From contig NZ_CP121634.1 of assembly GCF_029714945.1 (NCBI RefSeq), positions 4,485,001 through 4,549,000 of the forward strand: 64,000 nucleotides of DNA. The letters run 5' to 3'. A model generated the notes under the pieces. The model was not told the origin of the DNA, searched no databases, and saw nothing but the letters and a program-made list of their open reading frames with translations. Positions within the stretch are counted from its first letter, which is position 1. Every line of letters begins with the position of its first letter. Both the position numbers and the translations under genes were made by a program. Origin of the DNA: Bradyrhizobium sp. CIAT3101 (GTDB taxonomy: Bacteria; Pseudomonadota; Alphaproteobacteria; Rhizobiales; Xanthobacteraceae). Positions 35,261-43,472 of the stretch are shown piece by piece.

Positions 35261-37309
35261 TTACGCCGCAGTTCGCGCCAGATAGTCGCGGGCGAAGGCG
35301 AGGTACCAGTCGAGGCAGGCGGGGTTGGCCATCGCCTCCTTGTTGATGACCTTCTCCACGGGCTGGCCCAGCAGCAGCTTCTTGATCGGCAACTCCTGCT
35401 TCTTGCCCGACAACGTGCGCGGGATCTCGGCGACCGCAAAGATTTCGTTCGGCAGGAAGCGGCGCGACAGGCCGGCCTCGATCGCCTTGTTGATCTTCGC
35501 CTGCATCCCGCCGTCGAAGGCCACGCCGTCGCCCAGCACCACAAACAGCGGCATGTAGCTGTCGCGGCCGAGATATTCGAGATCGACAACGAGGCTATCG
35601 AGCACCTCCGGCAGCGCCTCGATCGCGGAATAGAGCTCGCTCGTGCCCATGCGCAGGCCGTGCCGGTTAATGGTGGCATCGCTGCGGCCATAGATCACGC
35701 ATGAGCCGTCCGGATTGACCTTGAGCCAGTCGCCGTGGCGCCACACCGGCCCGCGGCCGCTGCCGTCGAAATTGTCCGGATAGGTCTCGAAATAGCTCGC
35801 GAGATAGCGTGCGTTGCCCTTGTCGTTCCAGAAGTAGAGCGGCATCGACGGCATCGGCTCGGTACAGACGAGCTCGCCGACCTCGTCGATCACGGCGCGG
35901 CCCTGTTCGCTGAAGGCTTCGACGGCGGCTCCCAGCAGGCGGCACTGCATCGCGCCCGGTGTCTGCGGCAGTTCGCGATTGCCCCCGATGAAAGCGCCGG
36001 CAAAGTCGGTGCCGCCGGAGATGTTCGCCCACCAGATATCGGCCTGGGCCTTGCTGCCGCTCTTTTTCGACAGCGCCGCGAAGCGCTCGTTGAACCAGGC
36101 TTGGGTATCGGCGCTGAGCGGTGAGCCTGTCGAGCCGAGGCAGCGCAGGGGCGAAAGATCTCCGGCCGTTGCCAGATCGATCTCCGCCTTGGCGCAATTG
36201 GCAAAGAACGCCGCGCCGGCGCCGAAGAAGGTCGCTTTCGATTGCGCCACGAAGCGCCATGACGTGGTCCAGTCCGGCTTGTCCTTGGTGCCGCCGGGGC
36301 TGCCGTCGAAGATGCAGCAGGTCGTGCCGCTCAAGAGGCCGCCGACCTGCGAATTCCACATGATCCAGCCGGTCGAAGAATACCAGTGATAGCGCTCGCC
36401 AAAGGAGTTCGGGTGATAGGAGCAGCCGATGTCGTTGTGCAACCCGAGCAGCGCCAGCACCACGATCACGATGCCGCCATGGCCGTGCACGATCGGCTTG
36501 GGCAGGCCGGTGGTGCCGCTGGAGTAGACGATCCAGAGCGGATGATCGAACGGCAGCCACATCGGCTCGAACGCCTCGATCGCGGCGCCCGTCCGTGCGG
36601 TGATATCGGAGAGCAGGGCGTCCGGTGCGGCGGGCGCTGTGGCGTCGCTGTGCAGGATGACATGCGCGACGCTCGGCAGCGATCGCCGCAACTCGGCGAC
36701 GACGTCCTTGCGGTCATGCCTGCGCCCGGCATAGGTGACGGCATCGCAGGCGATCAGCACCTTTGGCTCGATCTGCTTGAAGCGGTCGATCACGGCGGGC
36801 GCGGCCATGTCGGGCGCACAGACGCTCCAGACCGCGCCGATGCTGGCGCTGGCGAGAAACGCGATAATGGTCTCGGCGATGTTGGGCAGATAGGCCGCGA
36901 CGCGATCGCCGGGCTTGATCCCCTTGTCCTTGAGGTGCAGCGCGAGCGCGGCCGCCTTGCGCTTGAGCTCCGGCCAGCTGGTCTCGTGAAGCTTGCCGTC
37001 CTCGCCGCCGCTGACGATCGCGGGCAGGCCCGCGGCATGCGCCGCGTCAACATGCCGGAACACCTGTCGCGCATAGTTCACCTGTGCGCCGGGAAACCAG
37101 ACCGCGCCGGGCATCTTGCGCTCGGTGATGACGGCTGCAAACGGCGTCGGCGATTGCAGATCGTAATAATCCCAGATGCTGCGCCAGAATCCGTCGAGGT
37201 CGCGTACCGACCATTGCCGCATCTCCTCGTAATTCGCGAAGGTGAGGCCACGCTGCGCGGCGAGCCAGTTGCGATAGAGGGCGATCTGCGGGACGAAAGG
37301 GGCGGTCAT
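35261..37309 (-). CDS. Acetoacetyl-CoA synthetase
   Basis: 682 residues. ANL-superfamily ligase: AMP motif IVYSSGTTGLPKPIVHGHGG, adenylate-forming core YHWYSSTGWIMWN, and catalytic Lys in SGKKQELPIKKLLLGQ. The N-terminal NYARQVFRHVD region marks the acetoacetate-type ligases (AacS). It activates acetoacetate with CoA and ATP, linking to ketone-body and PHB metabolism. The ATG at 37309 agrees with the conserved start. Alone on its strand. Confidence 0.9.
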   Translation of the reverse strand: MTAPFVPQIALYRNWLAAQRGLTFANYEEMRQWSVRDLDGFWRSIWDYYDLQSPTPFAAVITERKMPGAVWFPGAQVNYARQVFRHVDAAHAAGLPAIVSGGEDGKLHETSWPELKRKAAALALHLKDKGIKPGDRVAAYLPNIAETIIAFLASASIGAVWSVCAPDMAAPAVIDRFKQIEPKVLIACDAVTYAGRRHDRKDVVAELRRSLPSVAHVILHSDATAPAAPDALLSDITARTGAAIEAFEPMWLPFDHPLWIVYSSGTTGLPKPIVHGHGGIVIVVLALLGLHNDIGCSYHPNSFGERYHWYSSTGWIMWNSQVGGLLSGTTCCIFDGSPGGTKDKPDWTTSWRFVAQSKATFFGAGAAFFANCAKAEIDLATAGDLSPLRCLGSTGSPLSADTQAWFNERFAALSKKSGSKAQADIWWANISGGTDFAGAFIGGNRELPQTPGAMQCRLLGAAVEAFSEQGRAVIDEVGELVCTEPMPSMPLYFWNDKGNARYLASYFETYPDNFDGSGRGPVWRHGDWLKVNPDGSCVIYGRSDATINRHGLRMGTSELYSAIEALPEVLDSLVVDLEYLGRDSYMPLFVVLGDGVAFDGGMQAKINKAIEAGLSRRFLPNEIFAVAEIPRTLSGKKQELPIKKLLLGQPVEKVINKEAMANPACLDWYLAFARDYLARTAA

Positions 37310-37462
37310 TTTGCATCGGCTTCAATTGCGGGGAAGGGCGAACTTAACCGGTGTCGCGCTCCAGCAAAAGCCGCGCATCCCCGCCGAATGGCAGGCATGA
37401 CGGCCGCGATCTCGCGTCATGCGTCAGGAGGCTTTGAGCCCGCTCCGACCTCGCCGCCACCG

Positions 37463-37476
37463 TTGATCCAGGTCAA
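37463..37476. promoter_or_regulatory. FixK/FNR-type box before the small gene at 37567
   Basis: TTGATCCAGGTCAA, one base from the perfect TTGAT-N4-ATCAA. Its centre is about 97 bp before the + start. If it acts at -41.5 the transcript would begin near 37511. It also faces the divergent acetoacetyl-CoA synthetase gene. Confidence 0.5.
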
Positions 37477-37566
37477 CGCCGCCGGTCCTCCGGCGCTCAA
37501 ATTGCGTTCGGCCGCGCCGAGGCGGCACCCATCACCATGTCACGCGTGCAAAGAGGGAGGAACACG

Positions 37567-37836
37567 ATGCGCCGGAGCGAACGTCTCTCGATGAAGTCAC
37601 TATCAGTTGCAGCGACTGCGGCGGGCATTCTCTTTGGATTTGCCGGTGTCACTCTCACGGCAACGCCCGCAAATGCCGTCGTCTATTGCCAGTACGTCGA
37701 TTATCCCCCGTCGTGTGTCGCACGCGCCGGCGTGGTGCTGCGGCCGCGTCCAGTCGCGCGAGCTGCGGTTCGGGCCGGCACCGTGAGCGGGACCAATCTG
37801 AATGGCGGCGTCAATCGCGTCGGCGTACGCCGCTAA
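37567..37836 (+). CDS. Small exported hypothetical protein
   Basis: 89 residues. Signal peptide with n-region MRRSERLSMK and cleavage near PANA, then a short mature segment with two Cys (VVYCQYVDYPPSCVARAG) and an Arg-rich tail. GGGAGG precedes the ATG. A FixK-like box lies upstream. Function unknown; probably a periplasmic stress protein. Confidence 0.65.
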   Translation: MRRSERLSMKSLSVAATAAGILFGFAGVTLTATPANAVVYCQYVDYPPSCVARAGVVLRPRPVARAAVRAGTVSGTNLNGGVNRVGVRR

Positions 37837-37850
37837 GCGAATGGCGTGCG

Positions 37851-37890
37851 GGTCACGAAACCCGACGGCGGAGGGACCGGGTTCGTGACC
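37851..37890. terminator. Long hairpin between convergent small genes
   Basis: GGTCACGAAACCCG (37851-37864) pairs with CGGGTTCGTGACC (37878-37890) with one bulged base. It ends seven bases before the stop of the minus gene at 37898 and probably terminates both convergent transcripts despite lacking U's. Confidence 0.5.
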
Positions 37891-37897
37891 TGCTATG

Positions 37898-38125
37898 CTA
37901 CCACCCGACGTCGGCCCAGCGCCGGCCGAACACCGGTGGCTTGGTCTTCACCGCCGACCAGCCGAAGAAATGATGCTTGCCCGACCAGGTGTGCACCACG
38001 CCGCTACAGATGCTGCACTTGAAGTGGCCCGAATGCGACTCGGCGTGCTCTTCCCTCGTCGCAGTGTAGTTCATGCTGCAACCGGGGCAGGTGAATTCTT
38101 CGATCGTCCAAATGCTGTTGGCCAT
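37898..38125 (-). CDS. Small zinc-ribbon-like hypothetical protein
   Basis: 75 residues with CPGC and CSIC pairs about 21 residues apart, the zinc-ribbon spacing, and several His (EEHAESHSGHFK). MANSIWTIEEF is taken as the start at 38125. No signal peptide. Such proteins resemble small rubredoxin/ribbon accessories; function unknown. Confidence 0.7.
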   Translation of the reverse strand: MANSIWTIEEFTCPGCSMNYTATREEHAESHSGHFKCSICSGVVHTWSGKHHFFGWSAVKTKPPVFGRRWADVGW

Positions 38126-38388
38126 TGCACCGCAATTGTTTTTGGGACCTCGTCGCAAAGCGTAGGGGCGGGCGTTTGCATCGGCGTAAACCGGGGGGCT
38201 GAAATCCGGTTAATCGTTGTTAGCCAAACCGGGCGCCGGTCGCGGATATTGCTGAATTGTCCCGACAATTGCAGCGCCCGTCAGTCCAAATCGCGCCGCC
38301 GGTCGGTCCAAGCGCCTCCTTGATCGGACAGCTAGATTTCATCCCATCGCCCTGGTTGGGCAGGGCAAAAATCATTGGGGGTGAGATC

Positions 38389-39111
38389 GTGGGCAAGAAA
38401 CTTATTTTGACGGTTGCGTTGTTGTCGCTGGCAACGCCCGCCTTTGCGGCTGACATCATCGAGCCGGTGCCGGTCAAGGCGCCGATCGCGCCGGCTCCGA
38501 TCTTCACCTGGACCGGGTTCTATATCGGCGCCCACGGCGGTGGCGCCTGGAGCAAGTGGACCGGTATTGATCCGACCGATCCGACGGCGACCTGGAGCTC
38601 TGTGACGGCCAGTGGTGGCGTGGTCGGCGGCCAGATCGGCGGCAATTACCAGATCAGCAATTTCGTGGTTGGTCTCGAGGGCACCGGCGCCTGGTCCAGC
38701 GTCACGCTCAATGCCGGCGGTCCCTTCGGCGGCGGCGCCGGCTTCAACCTGTCGCTGAAAAACGACTATATCGCCACGGTTGCCGGCCGCTTCGGCGTCG
38801 CCTTCGACCGCGTCCTGCTCTACGCCAAGGGCGGCGCGGCTTTCACCCGCGACAAATACAGCGCCAACAACGGCCTGGCCGGGGCGCTCGCCGGCTCGGC
38901 CAACGGTAGCTTCAACCGTACCGGCTGGCTCGCCGGCGGTGGCGTCGAATGGATGTTCATGCCGAACTGGTCGGTGCGGGCCGAGTACAACTATCTCGGC
39001 TTCGGCTCCATCACCGAGCAACCGGTGACGACGGGCAATCTGGTGGCCTCGCCTGCCAACGTGAAGCTGAACATCCAGACCGGCACGGTGGGCGTCAACT
39101 ATCACTTCTAA
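38389..39111 (+). CDS. Omp25/Omp31-family outer-membrane beta-barrel protein
   Basis: 240 residues. GTG start at 38389 (GGTGAG nearby) opening a signal peptide (VGKKLILTVALLSLATPAFA), then DIIEPVPVKAP linker, WTGFYIGAHGGG and a C-terminal aromatic residue (GVNYHF). Third member of the barrel family in this window, distant from the tandem pair. It contains NFVVGLEGTGAWSSV and similar strand motifs seen in the other two. Confidence 0.9.
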   Translation: MGKKLILTVALLSLATPAFAADIIEPVPVKAPIAPAPIFTWTGFYIGAHGGGAWSKWTGIDPTDPTATWSSVTASGGVVGGQIGGNYQISNFVVGLEGTGAWSSVTLNAGGPFGGGAGFNLSLKNDYIATVAGRFGVAFDRVLLYAKGGAAFTRDKYSANNGLAGALAGSANGSFNRTGWLAGGGVEWMFMPNWSVRAEYNYLGFGSITEQPVTTGNLVASPANVKLNIQTGTVGVNYHF

Positions 39112-39162
39112 GGGCGCAGGTCCGGGCGCCTTCGTCACAGCGGTTTCATCTTGAAGCACGAT

Positions 39163-39185
39163 CCGGCCCGTCCCCGACGGGCCGG
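39163..39185. other. Strong hairpin after the third porin gene
   Basis: CCGGCCCGTC and GACGGGCCGG form a 10-bp stem with a CCC loop, 51 bp past the porin stop and 100 bp before the AI-2E gene. No U-tract. Probably a terminator or 3'-end stabiliser. Confidence 0.5.
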
Positions 39186-39286
39186 GCGCGCGGCCGGTCG
39201 TCTTGACGCCCGGCTTTTGGCTGGCAATAACCCTAGCCCGCGCAAGTGCCGGAACCCGCGTTGATGCCGCAAGGAAAGCCGTGCCT

Positions 39287-40396
39287 GTGAAAAGTCTGCG
39301 TCAGCTCCTGACGGGCGAGGACGTCATCCAGCTCGTGATCCGCCTCGGCCTGCTCGCGCTGCTGATTCTGTGGACGCTCTACATCATCCGGCCGTTCGTG
39401 CCGATCCTGGCCTGGAGCGGCGTGCTCGCGGTGGCGTTCTATCCGGCCTTCAGCTGGGTCGCCAAGGTCCTCGGAGGCCGTCCCAGGACCGCGGCTGCGA
39501 TCCTCACCCTGATCACGCTCGGCATTGTGCTCGGCCCGGCCACATGGCTCGGCGTGAGTGCCGTGGACGGGGGCAGGGAGCTGGCACACCAGCTCGGCAC
39601 CGGCGACCTCGCGCTTCAGGCGGCGCCGGAATCGATCAAGTCGTGGCCGGTGATCGGCCCGACGCTGTTCGAGCTGTGGGACCAGGCCTATAACAATATC
39701 CGCGCCGTGCTGCGCGAGGTCGCGCCTTATCTGCAGCCGCTGGCGGGACCGCTGCTGTCGCTCGCAGGCGATGCCAGCCTCGGCACGCTCCAGTTCCTGG
39801 TCTCGGTGTTTGTCGCCGGCTTCCTGTTTCCGCACGGGCCGCGATTGGTTGCGGCCGGACGCGGTTTCCTGTCGCGCATCGTGCCGGAGCAGGGCGAGCA
39901 TTTTCTCGAGCTGGGCGGCGCCACCATCCGCGCGGTGGCGCAAGGCGTGATCGGCGTCGCCATCGTACAGGCGCTGCTCGCCGGCATCGGCTTCAAGCTC
40001 GCCGCCGTGCCGAGCGCGGGCCTGCTTGCCTTTATCGTGCTGCTGCTATCGATCGTGCAGATTGGCGCCTTCCTCGTGCTGCTGCCGGTGATCATCTGGA
40101 TCTGGACCGCCAAGGACGTCACCACGGCGCTGGTGTTCACCGTGTTCTTCGTCCTTGTCGGCTTCCTCGACACCATGCTGAAGCCGCTGGTGATGGGACG
40201 CGGTCTCAACACGCCGACCATCGTGATCTTCGTCGGCGTGATCGGCGGCACGCTCGCCCACGGCATCGTCGGCCTGTTCATCGGGCCGATCATCCTGTCG
40301 GTGGCGTGGGAAATGGCGGCGGCGTGGATCCGGACCGAGGACCGGACCGCGGCTGCGAAGCCGAACGTGATCGCGCCGGCCGACGAGGTCCGCTAG
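39287..40396 (+). CDS. AI-2E family (PerM-like) transporter
   Basis: 369 residues. GTG start at 39287 (AGGAAA upstream), giving VKSLRQLLTGEDVIQLVIR, the same start context as its paralogue at 54636. About eight hydrophobic segments with PFVPILAWSGVLAVAFYPAFSWVAKVLGGRPRTAAAI and a C-terminal helix set (LKPLVMGRGLNTPTIVIFVG, GLFIGPIILSVAWEMAAAWIR). The family exports small molecules or ions; AI-2 itself is not implied. Confidence 0.88.
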   Translation: MKSLRQLLTGEDVIQLVIRLGLLALLILWTLYIIRPFVPILAWSGVLAVAFYPAFSWVAKVLGGRPRTAAAILTLITLGIVLGPATWLGVSAVDGGRELAHQLGTGDLALQAAPESIKSWPVIGPTLFELWDQAYNNIRAVLREVAPYLQPLAGPLLSLAGDASLGTLQFLVSVFVAGFLFPHGPRLVAAGRGFLSRIVPEQGEHFLELGGATIRAVAQGVIGVAIVQALLAGIGFKLAAVPSAGLLAFIVLLLSIVQIGAFLVLLPVIIWIWTAKDVTTALVFTVFFVLVGFLDTMLKPLVMGRGLNTPTIVIFVGVIGGTLAHGIVGLFIGPIILSVAWEMAAAWIRTEDRTAAAKPNVIAPADEVR

Positions 40397-40487
40397 CTGG
40401 CCGGCAGCCCCGGGAGGGCCCGGACTTGCCGCGCCTCGCTTGCGTGTGGACAACGATGGGAGCCGACGGTATCCGGGGCGGTCGGCG

Positions 40488-40513
40488 AACTTGTCTAATG
40501 AAATAGACAAGTT
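40488..40513. promoter_or_regulatory. 26-bp palindromic operator at the Nudix promoter
   Basis: AACTTGTCTA and TAGACAAGTT are perfect 10-bp arms around six bases. TTGTCT (40491) and TACGAT (40513) are sigma70-like boxes 16 bp apart inside and beside the palindrome, so a repressor bound here would block transcription. Confidence 0.6.
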
Positions 40514-40552
40514 ACGATGGCGCGATTCTGTTTTCAGTTTGCGACAGTTGTA

Positions 40553-40945
40553 ATGGCGAAGTCTTCCAAGCTGGTTGCCGCCAGGCGCGGCAAGGTTCTG
40601 TTGGTCAGGCGACGGTCGGACGGCCTCTGGATGTTCCCCGGTGGCCGAAAGCGTGCGCGCGAGTCCGACAAGGACTGCCTGCGCCGCGAGATCAAGGAGG
40701 AATTGCCCAAGCTGAAGCTCGGCCGGATCAGCCTCTGGAAGGAAGTGACGGCCAAGAACAAGCGCTCGGGCCGCAAGATGAGCGACGCGATCTTCATCGC
40801 CAAGAGCGCCAAGGGCCGGCTTGCGATCGGCGACAAGAAGGAGCTCGACCGCGCCGCCTGGCAGAAGCCGCGCGGGATCCGCCTGACCGCGACCTCGCGC
40901 TACATCCGCGATCGCCTGTTTCCGAGGAAGCCGCGGCGGAGCTAG
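40553..40945 (+). CDS. Nudix hydrolase
   Basis: 130 residues from the ATG at 40553; an ATG at 40517 is possible but falls at the predicted promoter. Nudix box GRKRARESDKDCLRREIKEE fits GX5EX7REUXEE, though the usual Gly after the second Glu is Pro. Preceded by KLVAARRGKVLLVRRRSDGLWMFPGG. Hydrolyses a nucleoside diphosphate linked compound; substrate unknown. Preceded by a 26-bp palindrome. Confidence 0.85.
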   Translation: MAKSSKLVAARRGKVLLVRRRSDGLWMFPGGRKRARESDKDCLRREIKEELPKLKLGRISLWKEVTAKNKRSGRKMSDAIFIAKSAKGRLAIGDKKELDRAAWQKPRGIRLTATSRYIRDRLFPRKPRRS

Positions 40946-40988
40946 CCACCGGGGTGTGACAAATCGCCCGATCATTCTGCGCGGCAAG

Positions 40989-41004
40989 TGTGAACCAGTT
41001 CACA
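40989..41004 (+). promoter_or_regulatory. CRP-type site of a candidate small RNA promoter
   Basis: TGTGAACCAGTTCACA is a perfect match to TGTGA-N6-TCACA. A TTATAA (41025-41030) follows; the site centre is about 40 bp before the predicted start near 41037, the class II position of CRP activation. Confidence 0.65.
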
Positions 41005-41036
41005 GGCGGCTACGGAGAGGGCTGTTATAAGGACGT

Positions 41037-41097
41037 CATTGCCTTACCAATCCATTTTCCCCGAAACACCCCAGTGTCTCCGCGCACTGGGGTTTTT
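41037..41097 (+). ncRNA. Candidate CRP-controlled small RNA
   Basis: After the TTATAA box, about 32 bases of unstructured text (TCATTGCCTTACCAATCC onward) lead to a perfect terminator CCCCAGTG/CACTGGGG plus five T's (41069-41097). No ORF fits. The layout, activator site, -10, short body and terminator, is that of a roughly 60-nt sRNA. A leftover 3' end of the Nudix transcript is the alternative. Confidence 0.5.
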
Positions 41098-41116
41098 CGC
41101 GTCGGGGGCCATCTGC

Positions 41117-41404
41117 TCAGCCCTGCCGCCGCAGGAAGCCCGTGATCGTGACTTTCTCCCAGATGCCGGCCGCCGCGAACGGATCGGCGCGATTGAAGGC
41201 TTCGACCTCGGCGCGGCTGGGAGACTCGATCAGGAACAGACTGCCGATCATCGTGGCGCCGTCGTCGGCGACCAGCGGTCCCGACATCACGATCTTGACG
41301 CCGAAGCGCGAGGTGTCGCTCAGGAACGCCTTGTGGGCATCGTAATTGGCAAGCCGCGTCGGCAGTGCACCGGTGCGGTCGATGGCATGGATGGCAAACA
41401 GCAT
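41117..41404 (-). CDS. YciI-family protein
   Basis: 95 residues, MLFAIHAIDRTGALPTRLANYDAHKAFL with the conserved His, and NRADPFAAAGIWEKVTITGFLRRQG at the end, typical of YciI-like ferredoxin-fold proteins, some of which are muconolactone-isomerase relatives. GGAGA before the ATG. Lies 72 bp after the transporter binding-protein gene, possibly the last gene of the aromatic operon. Confidence 0.82.
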   Translation of the reverse strand: MLFAIHAIDRTGALPTRLANYDAHKAFLSDTSRFGVKIVMSGPLVADDGATMIGSLFLIESPSRAEVEAFNRADPFAAAGIWEKVTITGFLRRQG

Positions 41405-41476
41405 GGTGTCTCCGTGTCTTGCTTCGGTTGTTGGGACGGCCGCGCTGGCGGCCATCCGTGCTTGTCGTGAAAAGGC

Positions 41477-42451
41477 TTATTTCGCGCCGAGCTTGCCGGC
41501 TTCCTCGAAGGTCGGGCAGGTGCGTTGCTCGAGCGGCTGGTCGAACGGCTGGTAATTGTCCCTGGTGATGACCGTCGGCTTCAGCACGATCTCGGAGATC
41601 ACGGGTTCATTGCGCAACGAGCGGATCGCCATCATGGTGCCGAGACAGCCCTGGTAAAAGCCGTTGTAGTCGCCGCTCGCCAGCAGCTTGCCGGACTTGA
41701 TGGCATCGATCGCCTCCTTGGTGCCGTTGATGCCGATCACCTGAGCCTTGCGGTTGGCGCCGTCGAGCGCCTCGATCGCCCCGACCGCCATGGCGTCGTT
41801 GGCGGCGAGCACGCCATCGATCTGCGCGTTCGACTGCATCAGGTTCTCCATGACCTGGAGCGCCTGGAGCCGCTGATAGTTGCCGGGCTGCGAGGCCAGG
41901 AGCTTGGCGCCCGGGTTCTCCTTCAGCGCATCGTTGAAGCCGCGGACGCGATCGACATTGGTGAGCGAGCCCTTGACGCCCTCGATGATCACGATGTTGC
42001 CCTTGCCGCCGAGCGTCTTGAGCAGGAAGCGCGCGGTCTCGAGGCCGAGGCTGTAATCGTCGGCGCCGACGAAGGAGAGGAACTTGCCGCCGGCGGAGCG
42101 GTCGGTGATGTTGACGACGGGAATCTTGGCGTCGTTGATCTTCTCGACACCAGGCACCATCGCCTTGTAGTCGACCGGCGTGAATACGATCGCGCTCGGC
42201 TTCTTCACCACGACGTCCTCGATCTGGCTGAGCTGCTCTGGGATCGAGTCCGGCTTGGTCGGAATGTACTGGAGCGTCTTGGCGTTCAGGGTCTTCGCCA
42301 TGTTGTCGGCGCCGACCCGCACCGTCTGGAAGAACGGGTTGGTCTGGTTCTTGGTGAACACAGCAATGGTCTCGCCATCGGCGCGCGCCTGCGTCGCGAA
42401 CGCGGCCGCCAGCACCAGTGGCAGTGCGAGATAGCCCAGTCTCTGTTTCAT
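41477..42451 (-). CDS. Sugar-type ABC transporter, periplasmic binding protein
   Basis: 324 residues. Signal peptide MKQRLGYLALPLVLAAAFATQARA, then the RbsB-like family: IAVFTKNQTNPFFQTVRVGAD, SQIEDVVVKKPSAIVFTPVD, FVGADDYSLGLETARFLL and GVLAANDAMAVGAIEALDG. Ligand unknown; the neighbours suggest an aromatic glycoside, polyol or related compound rather than ribose. GGAGA before the ATG at 42451. Confidence 0.9.
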   Translation of the reverse strand: MKQRLGYLALPLVLAAAFATQARADGETIAVFTKNQTNPFFQTVRVGADNMAKTLNAKTLQYIPTKPDSIPEQLSQIEDVVVKKPSAIVFTPVDYKAMVPGVEKINDAKIPVVNITDRSAGGKFLSFVGADDYSLGLETARFLLKTLGGKGNIVIIEGVKGSLTNVDRVRGFNDALKENPGAKLLASQPGNYQRLQALQVMENLMQSNAQIDGVLAANDAMAVGAIEALDGANRKAQVIGINGTKEAIDAIKSGKLLASGDYNGFYQGCLGTMMAIRSLRNEPVISEIVLKPTVITRDNYQPFDQPLEQRTCPTFEEAGKLGAK

Positions 42452-42494
42452 GTCGTCTCCATCCCCATTTTGGTTTGTTGGATTGCTTGAGAAT

Positions 42495-43472
42495 TCATTG
42501 CGCGCGGCGCCGGGTCTTCATGTCGAGCCAGACCGCAAGAATGACGATGATGCCGGTGACGAGCGGCTGCCAATTGGCGCTGACGGAGAGCAGGTTCATG
42601 CCGTTCAGCACCAGCGTCAGGATCAGTGCGCCGATGAAAGTGCCGAACACGGTGCCGACACCGCCGAACAGCGAGGTGCCGCCGATCAGCACGGCCGCGA
42701 TCGCCGGCAGTGTCAGGCTTTCGCCGATGTCGGCTTCGGCGGAATTGAGCCGGGACAGGAAGATGATCGAGGCAAGCCCCGCCATGGTGCCGGAGACGGC
42801 GTAGACCAGCAGAAGGCGGCGCGTGACGGGAATGCCGGAGAGGCGGGCGGCGACCGGATTGGCGCCGATCGCATAGATCTCCTGGCCCCAGATCGTGCGC
42901 TGGGCAAACAGCGTTCCGATGCCGAGGAACACCAGCAGCAGATAGACCGGGATCGGCAGCCCGAACAGATAGCCGCTGCCGATCTGGCGGAATCCAGCCG
43001 GGAAGCCGTGCAGCGTCTCGCCCGCCATGTACCAGTAGGTGAGCCCGTTCAGCACCCAGAGCATGCCGTAGGTGGCGATGAAGGAGGGGATGCGCAGCGC
43101 CGTCACCATGATGCCGTTGAGGAGGCCAACGATGCCGCCGCAGGCAAGCCCGGTCAGGATGCCCAGCACCGGCGATCCCGTGGTGTGGATCACGGTCCCG
43201 GCGACGCAGGCGGACAGGGCGACATTGGCGCCGACCGAGAGATCGAGGCCGGCGGTGAGCACCACCAGCGTCAGGCCCGAGGCGATGAAGAAGGTGAGGC
43301 TCGCCTGGCGCAGGACGTTGAGGATGTTGCCGAGGCTCAGGAACGAGTCGTTCAGCACCGCCAGCACGGCGCAGATCAGCAGCACGGCGAGCAGCCGATA
43401 GAACAGCTGGATCGCGTCCTGGGACAGGAAGGAACGCGGCGGCGACAGCGCTTCCTTGGTGATGTCGGTCAT
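42495..43472 (-). CDS. Sugar-type ABC transporter, permease subunit
   Basis: 325 residues. RbsC-like permease with about ten helices, GLDLSVGANVALSACVAGTVI, NAPVAARLSG-type loop (GANPVAARLSGIPVTRRLL) and GGTSLFGGVGTVFGTFIGAL. Its ATG overlaps the stop of the other permease by four bases. Confidence 0.9.
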   Translation of the reverse strand: MTDITKEALSPPRSFLSQDAIQLFYRLLAVLLICAVLAVLNDSFLSLGNILNVLRQASLTFFIASGLTLVVLTAGLDLSVGANVALSACVAGTVIHTTGSPVLGILTGLACGGIVGLLNGIMVTALRIPSFIATYGMLWVLNGLTYWYMAGETLHGFPAGFRQIGSGYLFGLPIPVYLLLVFLGIGTLFAQRTIWGQEIYAIGANPVAARLSGIPVTRRLLLVYAVSGTMAGLASIIFLSRLNSAEADIGESLTLPAIAAVLIGGTSLFGGVGTVFGTFIGALILTLVLNGMNLLSVSANWQPLVTGIIVILAVWLDMKTRRRAQ

